Shown here: one piece after another, positions 9,028-18,219 of the stretch
Numbering within the stretch: the stretch's first letter is position 1
Layout of the letters: every line of letters begins with the position of its first letter
From: Microbispora sp. NBC_01189
GTDB lineage: Bacteria; Actinomycetota; Actinomycetes; Streptosporangiales; Streptosporangiaceae
Direction of reading: 5' to 3'
Assembly (NCBI RefSeq): GCF_036010665.1
Contig: NZ_CP108581.1
Span: forward strand, 1,270,001 to 1,334,000
DNA length: 64,000 nt
Program-made: the position numbers and the translations under genes
Notes under the pieces: model-generated
Database searches by the model: none
What the model was told of the DNA's origin: nothing
Seen by the model: only the letters and a program-made list of their open reading frames with translations

Positions 9028-10441
9028 GCGACCGGATCACCGCGCATCCGCGCCGCACCCCGGCGAGGGAGGCGGAGCCGTACCCGAGCACGAGGCCGTG
9101 CACCCGGGTCGGCCCGTGGTGGTGGCGTTCGGTCGTGTCCAGGAGGACGCCGTGTTCCCCGGCCCGCCGTACGAGGCCGGGGACGACGGCGGCGGGCAGC
9201 GCGACCATCACGTGGAGCCCGGCCGTGTCGCCCCGCACATGCGGCCCGAGCGCCTCGACGATGGCGGCCCTGCGGCGGGCGTACTCCAGCCGCATCCTGC
9301 GCAGGTGCCGGTCGAGGTCGCCGCGTTCCAGCATGGTCGTCACAGCCCTCTGGACCGGCCCCGACGTGCGGTCGGCGACCCGTGCCCGGCGCTCGGCGAT
9401 CCTGGCGAGCAGATCCGCCGGGGCGACCAGCCAGCCGAGCCCCACGTCGGGGCCGAGCGACTTCGACAGCGTGCCGAGCAGCACCACCCGCTCGGGGTCG
9501 AGCCCGTAGAGCGCGGGCAGCGGCGCGACGTCGTAGCGGAACTCGGCGTCGTAGTCGTCCTCCACGACGATCGCGCCGGTCCTGCGGGCCCAGGCGAGCA
9601 GCCGCTCCCTGCGGGGGATCGGCAGCCTGCCGCCCAGCGGGAACTGGTGCGCGGGGGTGGTGTAGAGCACCCGCAGGTCGTCGGGGAGCGCCTCGGCGAT
9701 CACGCCCTGCTCGTCCACCGGGCAGGGCACGACCTCGGCGCCCCGCGAGGCGAACACGCGCCGGGCCGCCCCCCAGCCCGGCTCCTCGACCCCGGCCCGG
9801 GTTCCCGGGCCCAGCAGCGTGGCGGCGACCAGGTCGAGGCCGTTGCCGGTGCCCCGGGTCACCATGACGTTCCCCGCGTCCACCGGCACCGCCCGGGCCC
9901 TGCGCAGGTGCCCGGCCAGCAGTTCGCGCAGCTCCGGGTGGCCGTAGGGGTCGGGAAAGGCGTTCAGCGGCAGGTCGCCGGCGGATCGCCAGGCCCGCCG
10001 CCAGGCCGCCCGGTCATAGCCGGACACCCACGGCCGCCCCGGCCGCAGGTCCACCATGTTCCTGATCACCGGGTCGCCGATCACCGGATCGCCGATCAGC
10101 GGGTCCCCGGGAGCGACCGGCGCCGTGGCGTGGTCCGTGGCCTGGTTCGGGGCCCGGTCCGGGGCCGGGTACTCGTACGGCAGCGCATCCTCGGCGACGT
10201 AGGTGCCCGAGCCGTGCCGCCCCTCCAGCCACCCCTCCGCGTACAGCTGCTGGTAGGCGTCGGTGACGACGGTCCTGCTGACCCCCAGCAGGACCGCGAG
10301 CCTCCGGGTGGACGGCAGCCGCTCCCCCGCCTTGAGCCCGCCCGTACGCATGGCCTCCCGCAACTGGGCGGCGACCTGGACGGCGAGCGGCGCGGGCCCG
10401 GCGCGGTCCACCGTCACCGGCACATCGATGGTCAGGCGCAC
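9005..10441 (-). CDS. MocR/PdxR-type GntR regulator with aminotransferase domain
   Basis: 478 residues, the usual MocR length. The start is GTG 10441, preceded on this strand by GCGGAGAACACT; an upstream ATG at 10513 would run through the operator. Residues 15-80 are a GntR winged helix (LREAMRTGGLKAGERLPSTRRLAVLLGVSRTVVTDAYQQLYAEGWL, followed by GSGTYVA). The rest is a fold-type I aminotransferase domain with the PLP motif LGTLSKSLGP. Such proteins sense pyridoxal phosphate and activate vitamin B6 genes or control amino-acid genes. It is divergent from a pyridoxamine-phosphate-oxidase-like gene, which is its likely target. Confidence 0.88.
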   Translation of the reverse strand: MRLTIDVPVTVDRAGPAPLAVQVAAQLREAMRTGGLKAGERLPSTRRLAVLLGVSRTVVTDAYQQLYAEGWLEGRHGSGTYVAEDALPYEYPAPDRAPNQATDHATAPVAPGDPLIGDPVIGDPVIRNMVDLRPGRPWVSGYDRAAWRRAWRSAGDLPLNAFPDPYGHPELRELLAGHLRRARAVPVDAGNVMVTRGTGNGLDLVAATLLGPGTRAGVEEPGWGAARRVFASRGAEVVPCPVDEQGVIAEALPDDLRVLYTTPAHQFPLGGRLPIPRRERLLAWARRTGAIVVEDDYDAEFRYDVAPLPALYGLDPERVVLLGTLSKSLGPDVGLGWLVAPADLLARIAERRARVADRTSGPVQRAVTTMLERGDLDRHLRRMRLEYARRRAAIVEALGPHVRGDTAGLHVMVALPAAVVPGLVRRAGEHGVLLDTTERHHHGPTRVHGLVLGYGSASLAGVRRGCAVIRSLIPPGEA

Positions 10442-10481
10442 AGTGTTCTCCGCAAAAGTGGTCTCCCCGCAGCGGCCAGAA

Positions 10482-10496
10482 GTGGACATGTTCCAC
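10482..10496. promoter_or_regulatory. Inverted repeat between mocR-type gene and PNPOx-like gene
   Basis: GTGGACATGTTCCAC has arms GTGGA/TCCAC around CATGT. It lies in the 84-base divergent space, 41 bases upstream of the MocR start and 30 bases upstream of the oxidase-like start. It is a good candidate operator for the MocR protein; a nearby CCACCCTGGACA repeats half of the motif. Confidence 0.5.
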
Positions 10497-10525
10497 CAGT
10501 CCACCCTGGACATAAAGTAACGGAC

Positions 10526-11167
10526 ATGCTCTCCGCGACCACCCGCACCACCCTGAACCGCGCGAAGGACCGCGCTCGCACCGACCGCGCCGACCTGTAC
10601 GCCATCCTGGACGCCGGTCTCGTCTGTCACCTCGGCGTGCTGGCCGGCGACTCCCCCATGGTGATCCCCACCGGCTACGGACGGATCGGCGACACCCTCT
10701 ACCTGCACGGCTCCACCGGGGCCACCTCGCTGCGGGCCGGCTCCGGCGGCCAGGTCTGCGTCACCGTGACCCACCTCGACGGCGTCGTACTGGCCCGCTC
10801 CGCGTTCCACCACTCGGTGAACTACCGCTGCGCCATGGTCTTCGGCACGGCCCGGCTCGTGGACGACCCCGATGAGCGGCTCGCGGGGCTGCGGGCGATC
10901 ACCGAGCAGCTCGCGCCCGGTCAGTGGGACGTCGTCCGCCCGCCCGGCCGCAAGGAGATGGCCGCCACGGCCGTGCTCGCGCTGTCGCTGGAGGAGGCGT
11001 CGGTGAAGGTGCGGCAGGGACCGCCGAAGGACGACGAGGAAGACTACGACCTGCCCGTCTGGGCGGGCGTGCTGCCGCTCGCCGTCTCCTGGGGCGTCCC
11101 CGAGCCCGACCCGCGCCTCACCCCCGGCATCCCGGTTCCCGAGCACGTCGAAAAGCGGCAGTACTGA
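10526..11167 (+). CDS. Pyridoxamine 5'-phosphate oxidase-related FMN-binding protein
   Basis: 213 residues from ATG 10526. The FMN split-barrel fold is indicated by YAILDAGLVCHLGVLAGDSPMVIPTGYGRIGDTLYLHGS near the N terminus and by SVNYRCAMVFGTARLV in the middle. Members of this family reduce or bind flavin or F420; genuine PdxH activity is not implied. It is divergent from a MocR/PdxR-type regulator with a palindrome between them, a common arrangement suggesting control by B6 or amino-acid status. The C-terminal part (DDEEDYDLPVWAGVLPL) is typical of the pyridoxamine 5'-phosphate oxidase family proteins of actinobacteria. Confidence 0.85.
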   Translation: MLSATTRTTLNRAKDRARTDRADLYAILDAGLVCHLGVLAGDSPMVIPTGYGRIGDTLYLHGSTGATSLRAGSGGQVCVTVTHLDGVVLARSAFHHSVNYRCAMVFGTARLVDDPDERLAGLRAITEQLAPGQWDVVRPPGRKEMAATAVLALSLEEASVKVRQGPPKDDEEDYDLPVWAGVLPLAVSWGVPEPDPRLTPGIPVPEHVEKRQY

Positions 11168-11269
11168 CACTAAACCTAACTGAATCATGACTTTTCATCG
11201 CAAGGGAGGGTTCGTCACTAAGCTACGGTCTCGGATTCGGCGGGGGCCCCAGGCGATGAGGAGACCGTT

Positions 11270-12793
11270 ATGTACGGCCAGACGGACGCCTGGCGCGTCC
11301 CCGGCTACACCGAGATCAGGGAACTCGGCGTAGGGGGCGGCGGGCGGGTGGTGCTCGCCCGGCACGATGCCGACGACATCCCCGTGGCGATCAAGTATCT
11401 GTCCGATCAGCTGATGACGGACCTCCACTTCGTCGCGCGGTTCCGGCACGAGGCCCGGCTGCTCGCGGCGATGGATCCCAACCCGCACGCGGCCCGTTTC
11501 TACGAGTACGCCGAGACCGCCCGCGGCGCGGCGATCGTCATGGAACTGGTCGACGGCGTCTCGCTCCGCGCGATGCTGCGCTCGGAGGGGCCCACCGGCC
11601 CCGAGGCCGCGCTCACCGTGCTGAAGGGCTCGCTGCTCGGCCTGGCCGCGGCGCACGAGATCGGGGTCGTTCACCGGGACTACAAGCCCGAGAACGTCAT
11701 GGTCGAGGCCGACGGCAACAGCAAGCTCGTCGACTTCGGCATCGCCGTCCAGGCCGGGGAGGGCGTGAGCGCCTCCGGCACCCCGCCGTACATGCCGCCG
11801 GAACAGTGGTCCGGCGGCAGGGCGGGCCCGGCCGGCGACGTCTACGCGGCCACCGTCGTGTTCTTCGAGTGCCTCACCGGCAGCCGGCCGTTCCGCGCCC
11901 AGAACATCGCCGCGCTGGCCCGCCAGCACCAGGCCACCCCTCCGCCGGTCGACGAGGTGCCGCCGCCGCTGCGCGGGCTCGTGGAGCGCGGCATGGCCAA
12001 GCGGCCCGAGGACCGGTACGCCTCCGCCGAGGAGTTCCTGCGGGAGCTGGAGACGGTCTCCACCGACGCGTACGGCCCGGCCTGGGAGGAGAGAGGACGG
12101 CGGCGGCTCGCGGCGCTCGCCGGGCTGCTGGTGCCGTTCTTCCCCCTCAAGAAGGACGTTCCCGAAGCGGGCACGGCCCTGGCCGAGACCCGGCTGGGCG
12201 GCCTGCTGGGCCAGGCCCGGATCAAGATCGGCCTGACCCTGGCCGGCATGGTCGTGATCGCGGCCGGCACCGTGGCGCTGGTGCAGACCGTCAGCGGGAC
12301 CACCCTGCAGGCGGGCACGTCGATCGAGACGCCGAGCCCCCTCGGGATCGACTCCTCGTCGCCCGGCGACGCTCCGACGGAGGAGCCGGAGGACTCGGAC
12401 GACTCGGAGCCCTCCCCCGCGCCCTCGCCTGCCTCCACCAGCCCGAAGCCGGTCGCCTCGCCGACGCCGGTCGTGCGGCCCACCGCGACCGGCCGGCCGA
12501 ACGTGAACCCCACCGTGAACCCCACTCTCAGACCGACGCGCAGGCCGACCGTGAAACCGACGGTCAAACCCACCGCACGGCCCACTGCCCGGCCCACGAC
12601 GCGGCCGAAGCCCTCGGCGAAGCCCACCTCGCAGCCCGACCCCACGGTCACCGCGACGATAGACCCGCAGCCCACGACGCGGCCCACCCCCGCGCCGACC
12701 GCCACCCGCACCACCGCGCCGCCCACGACGCGGCCCACCCCGACCGTGAGCGAGCCCGGCGGCAGTTCGCCGCCGCAGGAGGTTCCCCGGTGA
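11270..12793 (+). CDS. Transmembrane Ser/Thr protein kinase
   Basis: 507 residues. The kinase domain occupies about 1-270: glycine loop GVGGGGRVVLA (21-30), lysine in AIK (K42), catalytic HRDYKPEN (D137, N142), DFG (D155) and PPYMPPEQ as the activation/P+1 region. A juxtamembrane basic stretch is followed by a membrane helix (IGLTLAGMVVIAAGTVALVQTV, about 322-343) and a long extracellular Pro/Thr tail (RPTVKPTVKPTARPTARPTT), with no PASTA repeats. It should phosphorylate Ser/Thr in the cytoplasm in response to cell-wall or surface cues. The next gene encodes a kinase-like protein with dead catalytic motifs, which may be its partner. Confidence 0.92.
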   Translation: MYGQTDAWRVPGYTEIRELGVGGGGRVVLARHDADDIPVAIKYLSDQLMTDLHFVARFRHEARLLAAMDPNPHAARFYEYAETARGAAIVMELVDGVSLRAMLRSEGPTGPEAALTVLKGSLLGLAAAHEIGVVHRDYKPENVMVEADGNSKLVDFGIAVQAGEGVSASGTPPYMPPEQWSGGRAGPAGDVYAATVVFFECLTGSRPFRAQNIAALARQHQATPPPVDEVPPPLRGLVERGMAKRPEDRYASAEEFLRELETVSTDAYGPAWEERGRRRLAALAGLLVPFFPLKKDVPEAGTALAETRLGGLLGQARIKIGLTLAGMVVIAAGTVALVQTVSGTTLQAGTSIETPSPLGIDSSSPGDAPTEEPEDSDDSEPSPAPSPASTSPKPVASPTPVVRPTATGRPNVNPTVNPTLRPTRRPTVKPTVKPTARPTARPTTRPKPSAKPTSQPDPTVTATIDPQPTTRPTPAPTATRTTAPPTTRPTPTVSEPGGSSPPQEVPR

Positions 12794-12860
12794 CGACCGG
12801 CCTCGTTCCCGCCACACTTGCCGTGGAGCGTACGCGCGGACGGCACCGGAGGCGGCACAG

Positions 12861-14276
12861 ATGCGAGAAGGCGTGACGGTCGCGGGACACCGGCTCACCG
12901 GCCGCACCCGGGCCGGCGAGGCAGGCGTCTGGACGGACGCGGTCTCCCCCGGCGGCAGGCCGTCCGGCGTGCTGAGGTTCGATCCCGCGGCGGCGGCCCG
13001 GGCGAGGGAACGCCTGGTCGCGACGGTCGCCGACGACCTGCGCCTCCAGCGCGGCGGGGCCGCGGGGCTGCTGCCCGTCGTCGACCTGGTGGCCGCGCGC
13101 GACGAGGTGTGGCTGATCACCGGCCGGGCGACGCCGGTCCTCGACGAACTGCTGCGGTGGAACGGCCTGCATCTCGACGCCGGCAGCGTGGCGGCCGTCC
13201 TCCTGGAGACGGCGCAGACGCTCGCCTCCGTACACGCCTCCGGGCTGACGCACGGCGCGTTCGGCGCCGGAACGGTCGTCGTCACCGAGGACGGCGCGGC
13301 GCTGCTCGCCGAGCGCGGCCTGGTGGCGGCGCTCCGCGGCGAGCACGTGCCGCCGGAGCGCGACGTCGCGGCCTGGGTAACGCTCGCCCGGCAGCTCGCC
13401 GCAGGGTGGGTGAACGGGCCCGAGGCGGAGCTGCTGCACCGGGCGATCACCGCCGCCACGGCCCACGGGCTGGCCGCCGCCCGCGACACCCTCCTCGCCG
13501 GGCGCGACGGGCTGCCGCCCGGGTTCATGGCGCGTGACCGGCTCACCCGGGCCGCGCGCGACTTCCCCGGCCCTGCGCCCGGCCCTGCTTCCGGCCCTGC
13601 GCCGGTATATGTGCCGGTATCTGGGCCGGTCGTGCTCGCCGCGGGTGAGGCGGTGACCCTGCTCGACCTCCCCTCCGACCCGCCCTCCGACCTCCCCTCC
13701 GACCCGCCCTCCGGCCTGCCCTCAGCCGTGGACGACGACGTGATGATGCGGTTCGGGCCGGGCGTGCCGACCGAGGCCCCGGCCGAGACCACGGCTGCGC
13801 AGATCTGGCGGTCGGGCCGGACCTCCGCCGTCACCCAGGCGCGCCCGCCCGCCGCCCCGCCCCGGCGCCGCCGGCGTACGACGGCCTGGGCGGGCACCGT
13901 GCTGCTGGCGATCCTGATCGCCGCGGTGATCCTGTGGCTGCGTCAACCGCCCGCCGTGGAGGCCGCGGTGAGCGGCGTCGACGTCAAGGTGGCCAAGAAG
14001 ACGGTGCGCTGCGACGGCACGGCCGACTTCGTCGGGGTGGTCACGACCAACGGCGGGGCCGGGACGATCCGCTATCTCTGGATCCGCAGCGACGACCGCA
14101 AACGGCTGGAGCAGGAGCAGCGGGTATCCTCCGGGGACACGTCGGTACATCTCCCCCTGCACTGGAAGGTGACCGGCTCCGGATCGTTCAAGGGCTCGGC
14201 GACGCTCCGTGTCCTGTCCCCCACGACGACCGGAAAACCGATTCAGGACACGGCAAGTTTTACCTACAAATGCTGA
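12861..14276 (+). CDS. Kinase-like (pseudokinase) transmembrane protein
   Basis: 471 residues from ATG 12861 behind CGGAGGCGGCACAG. The N-terminal 230 residues follow the kinase layout (GVLRFDPA; LLPVVDLVAARDEVWLIT; LLETAQTLASVHASGLTHG). However, the HRD...N loop reads THGAFGAGT and the DFG position reads AERG, so the catalytic Asp, Asn and metal-binding Asp are missing. A Pro/Ser/Asp repeat linker (DPPSDLPSDPPSGLPS) leads to a membrane helix (TTAWAGTVLLAILIAAVILWL) and an extracellular Ig-like domain with two cysteines (VRCDGTADF ... SFTYKC). Its position right after an active kinase suggests an allosteric partner or substrate; this is inferred. Confidence 0.75.
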   Translation: MREGVTVAGHRLTGRTRAGEAGVWTDAVSPGGRPSGVLRFDPAAAARARERLVATVADDLRLQRGGAAGLLPVVDLVAARDEVWLITGRATPVLDELLRWNGLHLDAGSVAAVLLETAQTLASVHASGLTHGAFGAGTVVVTEDGAALLAERGLVAALRGEHVPPERDVAAWVTLARQLAAGWVNGPEAELLHRAITAATAHGLAAARDTLLAGRDGLPPGFMARDRLTRAARDFPGPAPGPASGPAPVYVPVSGPVVLAAGEAVTLLDLPSDPPSDLPSDPPSGLPSAVDDDVMMRFGPGVPTEAPAETTAAQIWRSGRTSAVTQARPPAAPPRRRRRTTAWAGTVLLAILIAAVILWLRQPPAVEAAVSGVDVKVAKKTVRCDGTADFVGVVTTNGGAGTIRYLWIRSDDRKRLEQEQRVSSGDTSVHLPLHWKVTGSGSFKGSATLRVLSPTTTGKPIQDTASFTYKC

Positions 14277-14295
14277 CTTCATTAGTGTGGCGCGC

Positions 14296-15465
14296 ATGAC
14301 GACGACCCCTGCCGGCTGGTATCCGGACCCGTACGGCTCCCCCCTCCTGCGATGGTGGGACGGCAACCAGTGGACCGACGCCACCCACTCCCCGGGACAG
14401 CCGGGGCAGCCGGGACAGGAGGCCGCGGCCGCGCCCGACCAGACGGCACCGTCCCAGACTGTGCCGTCCCAGACTGTGCGGTCCCAGACTGTGCCGTCCC
14501 AGGCGGCACCGGCGCAGCAGTGGACCCAGCCCTCGGGCGGCGCTGGAGGGTACGGCGCTGGAGGTTACGGTGCTGGCGATTATGGCCCCGGCGGCTCCGG
14601 TCCTGGAGGCCAGGCGCCGTGGGGCCAGCCGGGCTATCCGGGCGGGCAGGGGGCGCCCACGGCCCAGCTTCCCGTGCCCGAGTTCGGCACGCAGCAGCGG
14701 AGCACAAAGGTGTGGCCCTGGATCGCCGGGGGCATCGCGGCGGTGGTCGTGCTGGCGCTCCTGATCGGCGGCGCGTTCGTCCTCCTGCGCGACCGCGCCG
14801 GAACGGTGACCGCCCGGCCGCAGCCGGTGACGACGGCCCCGCCGCCGCTGGACCAGACCGTGCCGCCCGAGCCGAGCCCGGAGCCGTCCACCCGGCCGCT
14901 GCCCACGCTGCCGGAGCCGACCGGCGGCCGGATCAACGACTCGGTGACCGGGCTGTCCTACGCCTTCCCGGGCGGCAAGTGGGTGGTGCCGCAGTCGCAG
15001 GAGATCAACGACCCGTCCAACGACCAGTTCCCGCTGTGGACGAGCGGCTACCAGGCGATGTCCCAGCAGAACTACGACGGCAAGGACCACAGCTGGGTGG
15101 GCAGCGTCTTCGCCGCCGAGCTGCCCAAGGTCATCCCCTACACCGGTCCCCAGGACTTCGAGCGGCTTGCCCCGGCGATGCTCGTCGCGTACGAACCCGT
15201 CTTCTACGGCCTCCCGCACAAGCGCAGGGTCCTGCGCAGCGAGGCGCTGAAGGTGAGCGGCAAGCAGGGCTGGATCACCGAGTTCGAGATGGACTTCTCC
15301 CAGGTGTCCACGGCGCAGAAGCTCGACTGGAAGAAGGAGCGGGGCGCGTTCGTCCTCGTGGACCGCGGCCAGGGCGTCCAACCGGCGATGCTGTACGTCT
15401 CGGTGCCCGACAACCTGGACCAGTCGGTCGTCAAGCGGGTGCTGAACTCGCTCCAAGCCCAGTGA
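14296..15465 (+). CDS. DUF2510 membrane protein
   Basis: 389 residues from ATG 14296. The first 30 residues (AGWYPDPYGSPLLRWWDGNQWT) are a textbook DUF2510 domain. A Gln/Ser/Ala repeat region (PSQTVPSQTVRSQTVPSQ) and a Gly/Tyr-rich stretch (GGYGAGGYGAGDYGPGG) follow, then one membrane helix (VWPWIAGGIAAVVVLALLIGGAFVLL) and an extracellular domain of about 180 residues (NDSVTGLSYAFPGGKWVVP). DUF2510 proteins are cytoplasm-facing binding modules of unknown ligand. Its place next to a kinase and pseudokinase, with low-complexity Ser/Thr linkers, makes it a possible kinase substrate. Confidence 0.8.
   Translation: MTTTPAGWYPDPYGSPLLRWWDGNQWTDATHSPGQPGQPGQEAAAAPDQTAPSQTVPSQTVRSQTVPSQAAPAQQWTQPSGGAGGYGAGGYGAGDYGPGGSGPGGQAPWGQPGYPGGQGAPTAQLPVPEFGTQQRSTKVWPWIAGGIAAVVVLALLIGGAFVLLRDRAGTVTARPQPVTTAPPPLDQTVPPEPSPEPSTRPLPTLPEPTGGRINDSVTGLSYAFPGGKWVVPQSQEINDPSNDQFPLWTSGYQAMSQQNYDGKDHSWVGSVFAAELPKVIPYTGPQDFERLAPAMLVAYEPVFYGLPHKRRVLRSEALKVSGKQGWITEFEMDFSQVSTAQKLDWKKERGAFVLVDRGQGVQPAMLYVSVPDNLDQSVVKRVLNSLQAQ
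14452..14510 (+). repeat. 15-base in-frame tandem repeat (PSQTV)
   Basis: Four near-identical 15-base units around CCGTCCCAGACTGTG encode the PSQTV/RSQTV repeats in the DUF2510 protein linker. Confidence 0.75.
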
Positions 15466-15486
15466 CGTCCCTATTACGCTTGAGGC

Positions 15487-16083
15487 ATGACTGACCCGCT
15501 GGTTTGGATCGACTGTGAGATGACCGGGCTCGATCTGGGCCGTGACGCGCTGGTCGAGGTGGCCTGCATCGTCACCGACGGCGAGCTGAACCAGCTGGAC
15601 GAGGGCGTGGACGTCGTCATCAAGCCGCCCGCCGAGACCCTGGAACAGATGTCGGACGTCGTGCGGGAGATGCACACGGCCTCGGGACTGCTGCGGGCCC
15701 TCTCGACGGGGGTGACGCTGGCCGAGGCCGAGGCGGTCGTGCTCGACTACATCCGGTCCCACATCCCCGAGGCCAAGCGGGCGCCGCTGTGCGGCAACTC
15801 CATCGCGACCGACCGCGCCTTCATCGCCCGGGACATGCCCCTCGTGGACGGCCACCTGCACTACCGGATGATCGACGTATCGTCGATCAAGGAACTGGCC
15901 CGCCGCTGGTATCCCCGGGTCTATTTCGCCTCCCCCGAGAAGCAGGGCGGGCACCGCGCGCTGGCCGACATCACCGAGAGCATCCGGGAGCTGCGCTACT
16001 ACCGTGCCGCGGTCTTCGTCCCGCAGCCCGGCCCCGACTCGGCCACCGCCCGCGAGGTCGCCGAGGCCGTGTCCGGATCATAA
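15487..16083 (+). CDS. orn: Oligoribonuclease
   Basis: 198 residues. [25 protein letters not shown] is the DEDDh exonuclease I motif (D and E ligands), [16 protein letters not shown] gives the second Asp region, and [14 protein letters not shown] supplies the catalytic His and last Asp. It degrades 2-5-nt RNA oligonucleotides and pGpG to mononucleotides in the cytoplasm, linking RNA turnover with cyclic-di-GMP breakdown. Length and sequence are typical of actinobacterial Orn. As in many actinomycetes, it is followed directly by tRNA-His. Confidence 0.96.
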   Translation: MTDPLVWIDCEMTGLDLGRDALVEVACIVTDGELNQLDEGVDVVIKPPAETLEQMSDVVREMHTASGLLRALSTGVTLAEAEAVVLDYIRSHIPEAKRAPLCGNSIATDRAFIARDMPLVDGHLHYRMIDVSSIKELARRWYPRVYFASPEKQGGHRALADITESIRELRYYRAAVFVPQPGPDSATAREVAEAVSGS

Positions 16084-16179
16084 GCGGGCTCCGGATCACA
16101 GGCTGGGGTGCGGTATCGAGGGCGCGGAGGACTCGAAAATACCGCTACACTTTCTTCGTACGCCGCGAGCGGCGGACAT

Positions 16180-16256
16180 GGTGGGTGTAGCTCAGCTGGC
16201 AGAGCGCCAGGTTGTGGTCCTGGATGTCGTGGGTTCAAGTCCCATCACTCACCCCA
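16180..16256 (+). tRNA. tRNA-His (GTG anticodon)
   Basis: Complete cloverleaf. Acceptor GTGGGTG (16181-16187) pairs with CACTCAC (16246-16252). The anticodon stem is CCAGG/CCTGG with loop TTGTGGT (anticodon GTG at 16214-16216), and the T-loop is GTTCAAGTC. G at 16180 can serve as the G-1 paired with C73 (16253), the tRNA-His identity element. The CCA end is encoded at 16254-16256. A TACACT -10-like box lies at 16146. Confidence 0.97.
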
Positions 16257-16259
16257 GCA

Positions 16260-16293
16260 ACGAACGGCCGGTCCTCACGGACCGGCCGTTCGT
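16260..16293 (+). terminator. Intrinsic terminator after tRNA-His
   Basis: A perfect 15-bp stem (ACGAACGGCCGGTCC / GGACCGGCCGTTCGT) with a four-base TCAC loop, followed by GTTT. It starts four bases after the tRNA CCA. Confidence 0.9.
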
Positions 16294-16451
16294 GTTTCAG
16301 GGGCTCGTGTTTCAGGCGGGTAGCGACGCGAGCAGCGCTGACGCGGGCAAGTCAGCCCTCTTTGCCCCATTGGTGGACATTGCGGGTTATGCTGCCTGAC
16401 AACCGCCGCGCGGGGGCCCCGGCGATCTCTGACGTCTTCGACGGAGGCCGG

Positions 16452-16814
16452 ATGAGAGGCGACGACCACACCGCCCTTGGGTTGAGTAAGCGGGAAAGCG
16501 AGGTCATGGAGCTGATCGCCACAGGTCACTCCAATGGCGAGATCGCCCAGCGGCTGTTCCTGAGCGAGAAGACCGTGAAGAACCACGTGAACCGCATCTA
16601 CGCCAAGCTTGGCGTGGAGTCGCGGGTCAGGGCCATCTGCCGCTGGCGCGGCGAAGCGGACCCGCCCGGGGAGAGAGCCGAGCAGTCCTCAGAAACCCGG
16701 TCCTCAGACAACCCGTGCTCAGACAACCCGTGCTCAGACGCCGGTGAGGCAGGCGCGGAGACCGGCGAGGCCGTGCTCAAGCTCGTCGGGCTGGACGGAC
16801 AGGGCAGGGCGTAG
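16452..16814 (+). CDS. Small LuxR-type HTH regulator
   Basis: 120 residues from ATG 16452 behind ACGGAGGCCG; an in-frame ATG at 16389 could add 21 residues. Residues 10-62 are a full GerE/LuxR HTH ([45 protein letters not shown]). No receiver or sensor domain precedes it, so it resembles stand-alone WhiJ/GerE-like single-domain regulators. The C-terminal tail contains a repeat ([13 protein letters not shown]) and overlaps the 3' end of the convergent lysine aminotransferase gene by 81 bases, so the last 30 residues may be dispensable. Confidence 0.75.
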   Translation: MRGDDHTALGLSKRESEVMELIATGHSNGEIAQRLFLSEKTVKNHVNRIYAKLGVESRVRAICRWRGEADPPGERAEQSSETRSSDNPCSDNPCSDAGEAGAETGEAVLKLVGLDGQGRA

Positions 16815-18008
16815 CCGCACCGACCGCTCGCCGCAGCGCAGGACCAAAATCGCCCGCTCCTCCCGCAGCCGGGTGACCAGCCCGCCGGGGTCGGGGGCGT
16901 CGAAGGCGCACATGAGCCCGCGGCCCCGCGCGTTGGCGACCAGTCCGTCGGACTCCAGGCCCCGCAGGGCGCCCAGCAGCTTCTCGCCCAGGATGGCCGC
17001 CCTCGGGATCAGCCCGTCCCGCTCGATGATCTCCAGCATCCGGCGGGACCGCACCATGTCGACCAGTCCGCCTCCCCAGGTGGAGTTGATCCTGCCGCTC
17101 ACCCGGAACACGTTGTCCGGCACCAGGTCCACTCTGCGGCCCGCCATGATGCCGCCGACCTGCACCTTCTTCGCGAAAGCCACGATGTCGGGGGCCAGCC
17201 CGAGCTGCTGGTACGCCCAGGGCGTGCCGGTGAGACCCACCCCGGTCTGCACCTCGTCCAGCACGAACAGCGCGTCGTACTCGTGACACAGGTCCTGCAT
17301 CGCCCGCAGGAACTCGGGACGCATGTGGTTGTCGCCCCCTTCGCCCTGGATCGGCTCGGCGATGAAGCAGGCGATGTCATGGCGGAACCTCTCGAACGCC
17401 TCCTTCGCCTGCGCCAGCGCCCGTTCCTCGGCGCGTTCGACGTTCCCGAGGTGGATCGCCGGGACGTCGACGCGCGGCCAGTAGAACCGGGGGAACCGGT
17501 CGGTCTTGACGGCGTCGGTGTTGGTGAGCGAGAGCGCGTAGCCGCCGCGGCCGTGGAAGGCCCGGGTCAAGTGGAGGACCCGGGTGCCGAGGCCCGGATG
17601 GCGGCCGTGGGCTTCATTCCAGCGGCTCTTCCAGTCGAAGGCGCACTTGAGGGCGTTCTCCACGGCCGCCGAGCCGCCCTCGACGAAGAACAGGTGCGGC
17701 AGTTCCGGATCGCCGAGCACCCGCCGGAACGTCTCGGCGAACTCGGCGAGATGCACAGTGTAGATGTCGGAGTTGGCGGGCTTGTTGGCCGCCACCCGGC
17801 CGAGCAGTGCGACGAACTCGGGCTCGCCGGCGAAGGGGTTGACCCCGAGCGGCGACGAGGCGAAGAACGTGTAGAAGTCCAGGTACCTCCGCCCGTCGCG
17901 GGCGTCGACCAGCCAGGAGCCCGCGCTCCGGTCCAGGTCGAGCACCAGCCGGAAACCGTCGACGAGCAGGTGCCGTGCGAGGGCGTCGTGCACAGCGCTG
18001 GGGTCCAT
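16734..18008 (-). CDS. lat: L-lysine 6-aminotransferase
   Basis: 424 residues from ATG 18008, behind GGAGGCGAC on this strand. It carries the lysine epsilon-aminotransferase signatures [29 protein letters not shown] and [15 protein letters not shown], the PLP-binding DEVQTG and the lysine in [10 protein letters not shown], and [16 protein letters not shown]. It moves the epsilon-amino group of lysine to 2-oxoglutarate, giving piperideine-6-carboxylate, the entry to alpha-aminoadipate. No piperideine-6-carboxylate dehydrogenase is visible nearby. It is divergent from a second aminotransferase and an Lrp gene; in mycobacteria lat lies beside and is controlled by an Lrp-type regulator, so the same is likely here. 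Confidence 0.92.
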   Translation of the reverse strand: MDPSAVHDALARHLLVDGFRLVLDLDRSAGSWLVDARDGRRYLDFYTFFASSPLGVNPFAGEPEFVALLGRVAANKPANSDIYTVHLAEFAETFRRVLGDPELPHLFFVEGGSAAVENALKCAFDWKSRWNEAHGRHPGLGTRVLHLTRAFHGRGGYALSLTNTDAVKTDRFPRFYWPRVDVPAIHLGNVERAEERALAQAKEAFERFRHDIACFIAEPIQGEGGDNHMRPEFLRAMQDLCHEYDALFVLDEVQTGVGLTGTPWAYQQLGLAPDIVAFAKKVQVGGIMAGRRVDLVPDNVFRVSGRINSTWGGGLVDMVRSRRMLEIIERDGLIPRAAILGEKLLGALRGLESDGLVANARGRGLMCAFDAPDPGGLVTRLREERAILVLRCGERSVRLRPALSVQPDELEHGLAGLRACLTGV

Positions 18009-18219
18009 GTCGCCTCCGCGTAAGGCTGGGAAACGAGATGATTCCCTCACACTGGGTCATCTATGTGAATGGTTTCCGCCTTAATACCATCCAGGAAGGA
18101 TATTTTTCCGACCACAGACCCACCCATCCCAGGGATGACGAAACGGACGTGTTTGTGTACGTTTGCTTCAGATTCGGTGGTTGAAACCGAGTTCGGCAAT
18201 CTTTTCTGAGGCAGGGAAC
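18009..18219. promoter_or_regulatory. Divergent promoter region of lat and the class III aminotransferase gene
   Basis: This 211-base region is clearly AT-richer than the flanking genes. It contains ATGGT...ACCAT arms (about 18072-18092) around a TTAAT core and several T-tracts near 18105. It probably holds both promoters and Lrp sites, but the Lrp consensus is too loose to place them. Confidence 0.45.

Noticed and set aside
12520-12620. Possible CRISPR-like array in the kinase tail
   Set aside because: The repeats are in-frame Pro/Thr codons of the external linker without unique spacers.
11195-13897. 900-codon minus-strand open frame over the kinase genes
   Set aside because: Low-complexity Arg/Ser/Gly composition and complete overlap with two well-supported kinase-like genes.
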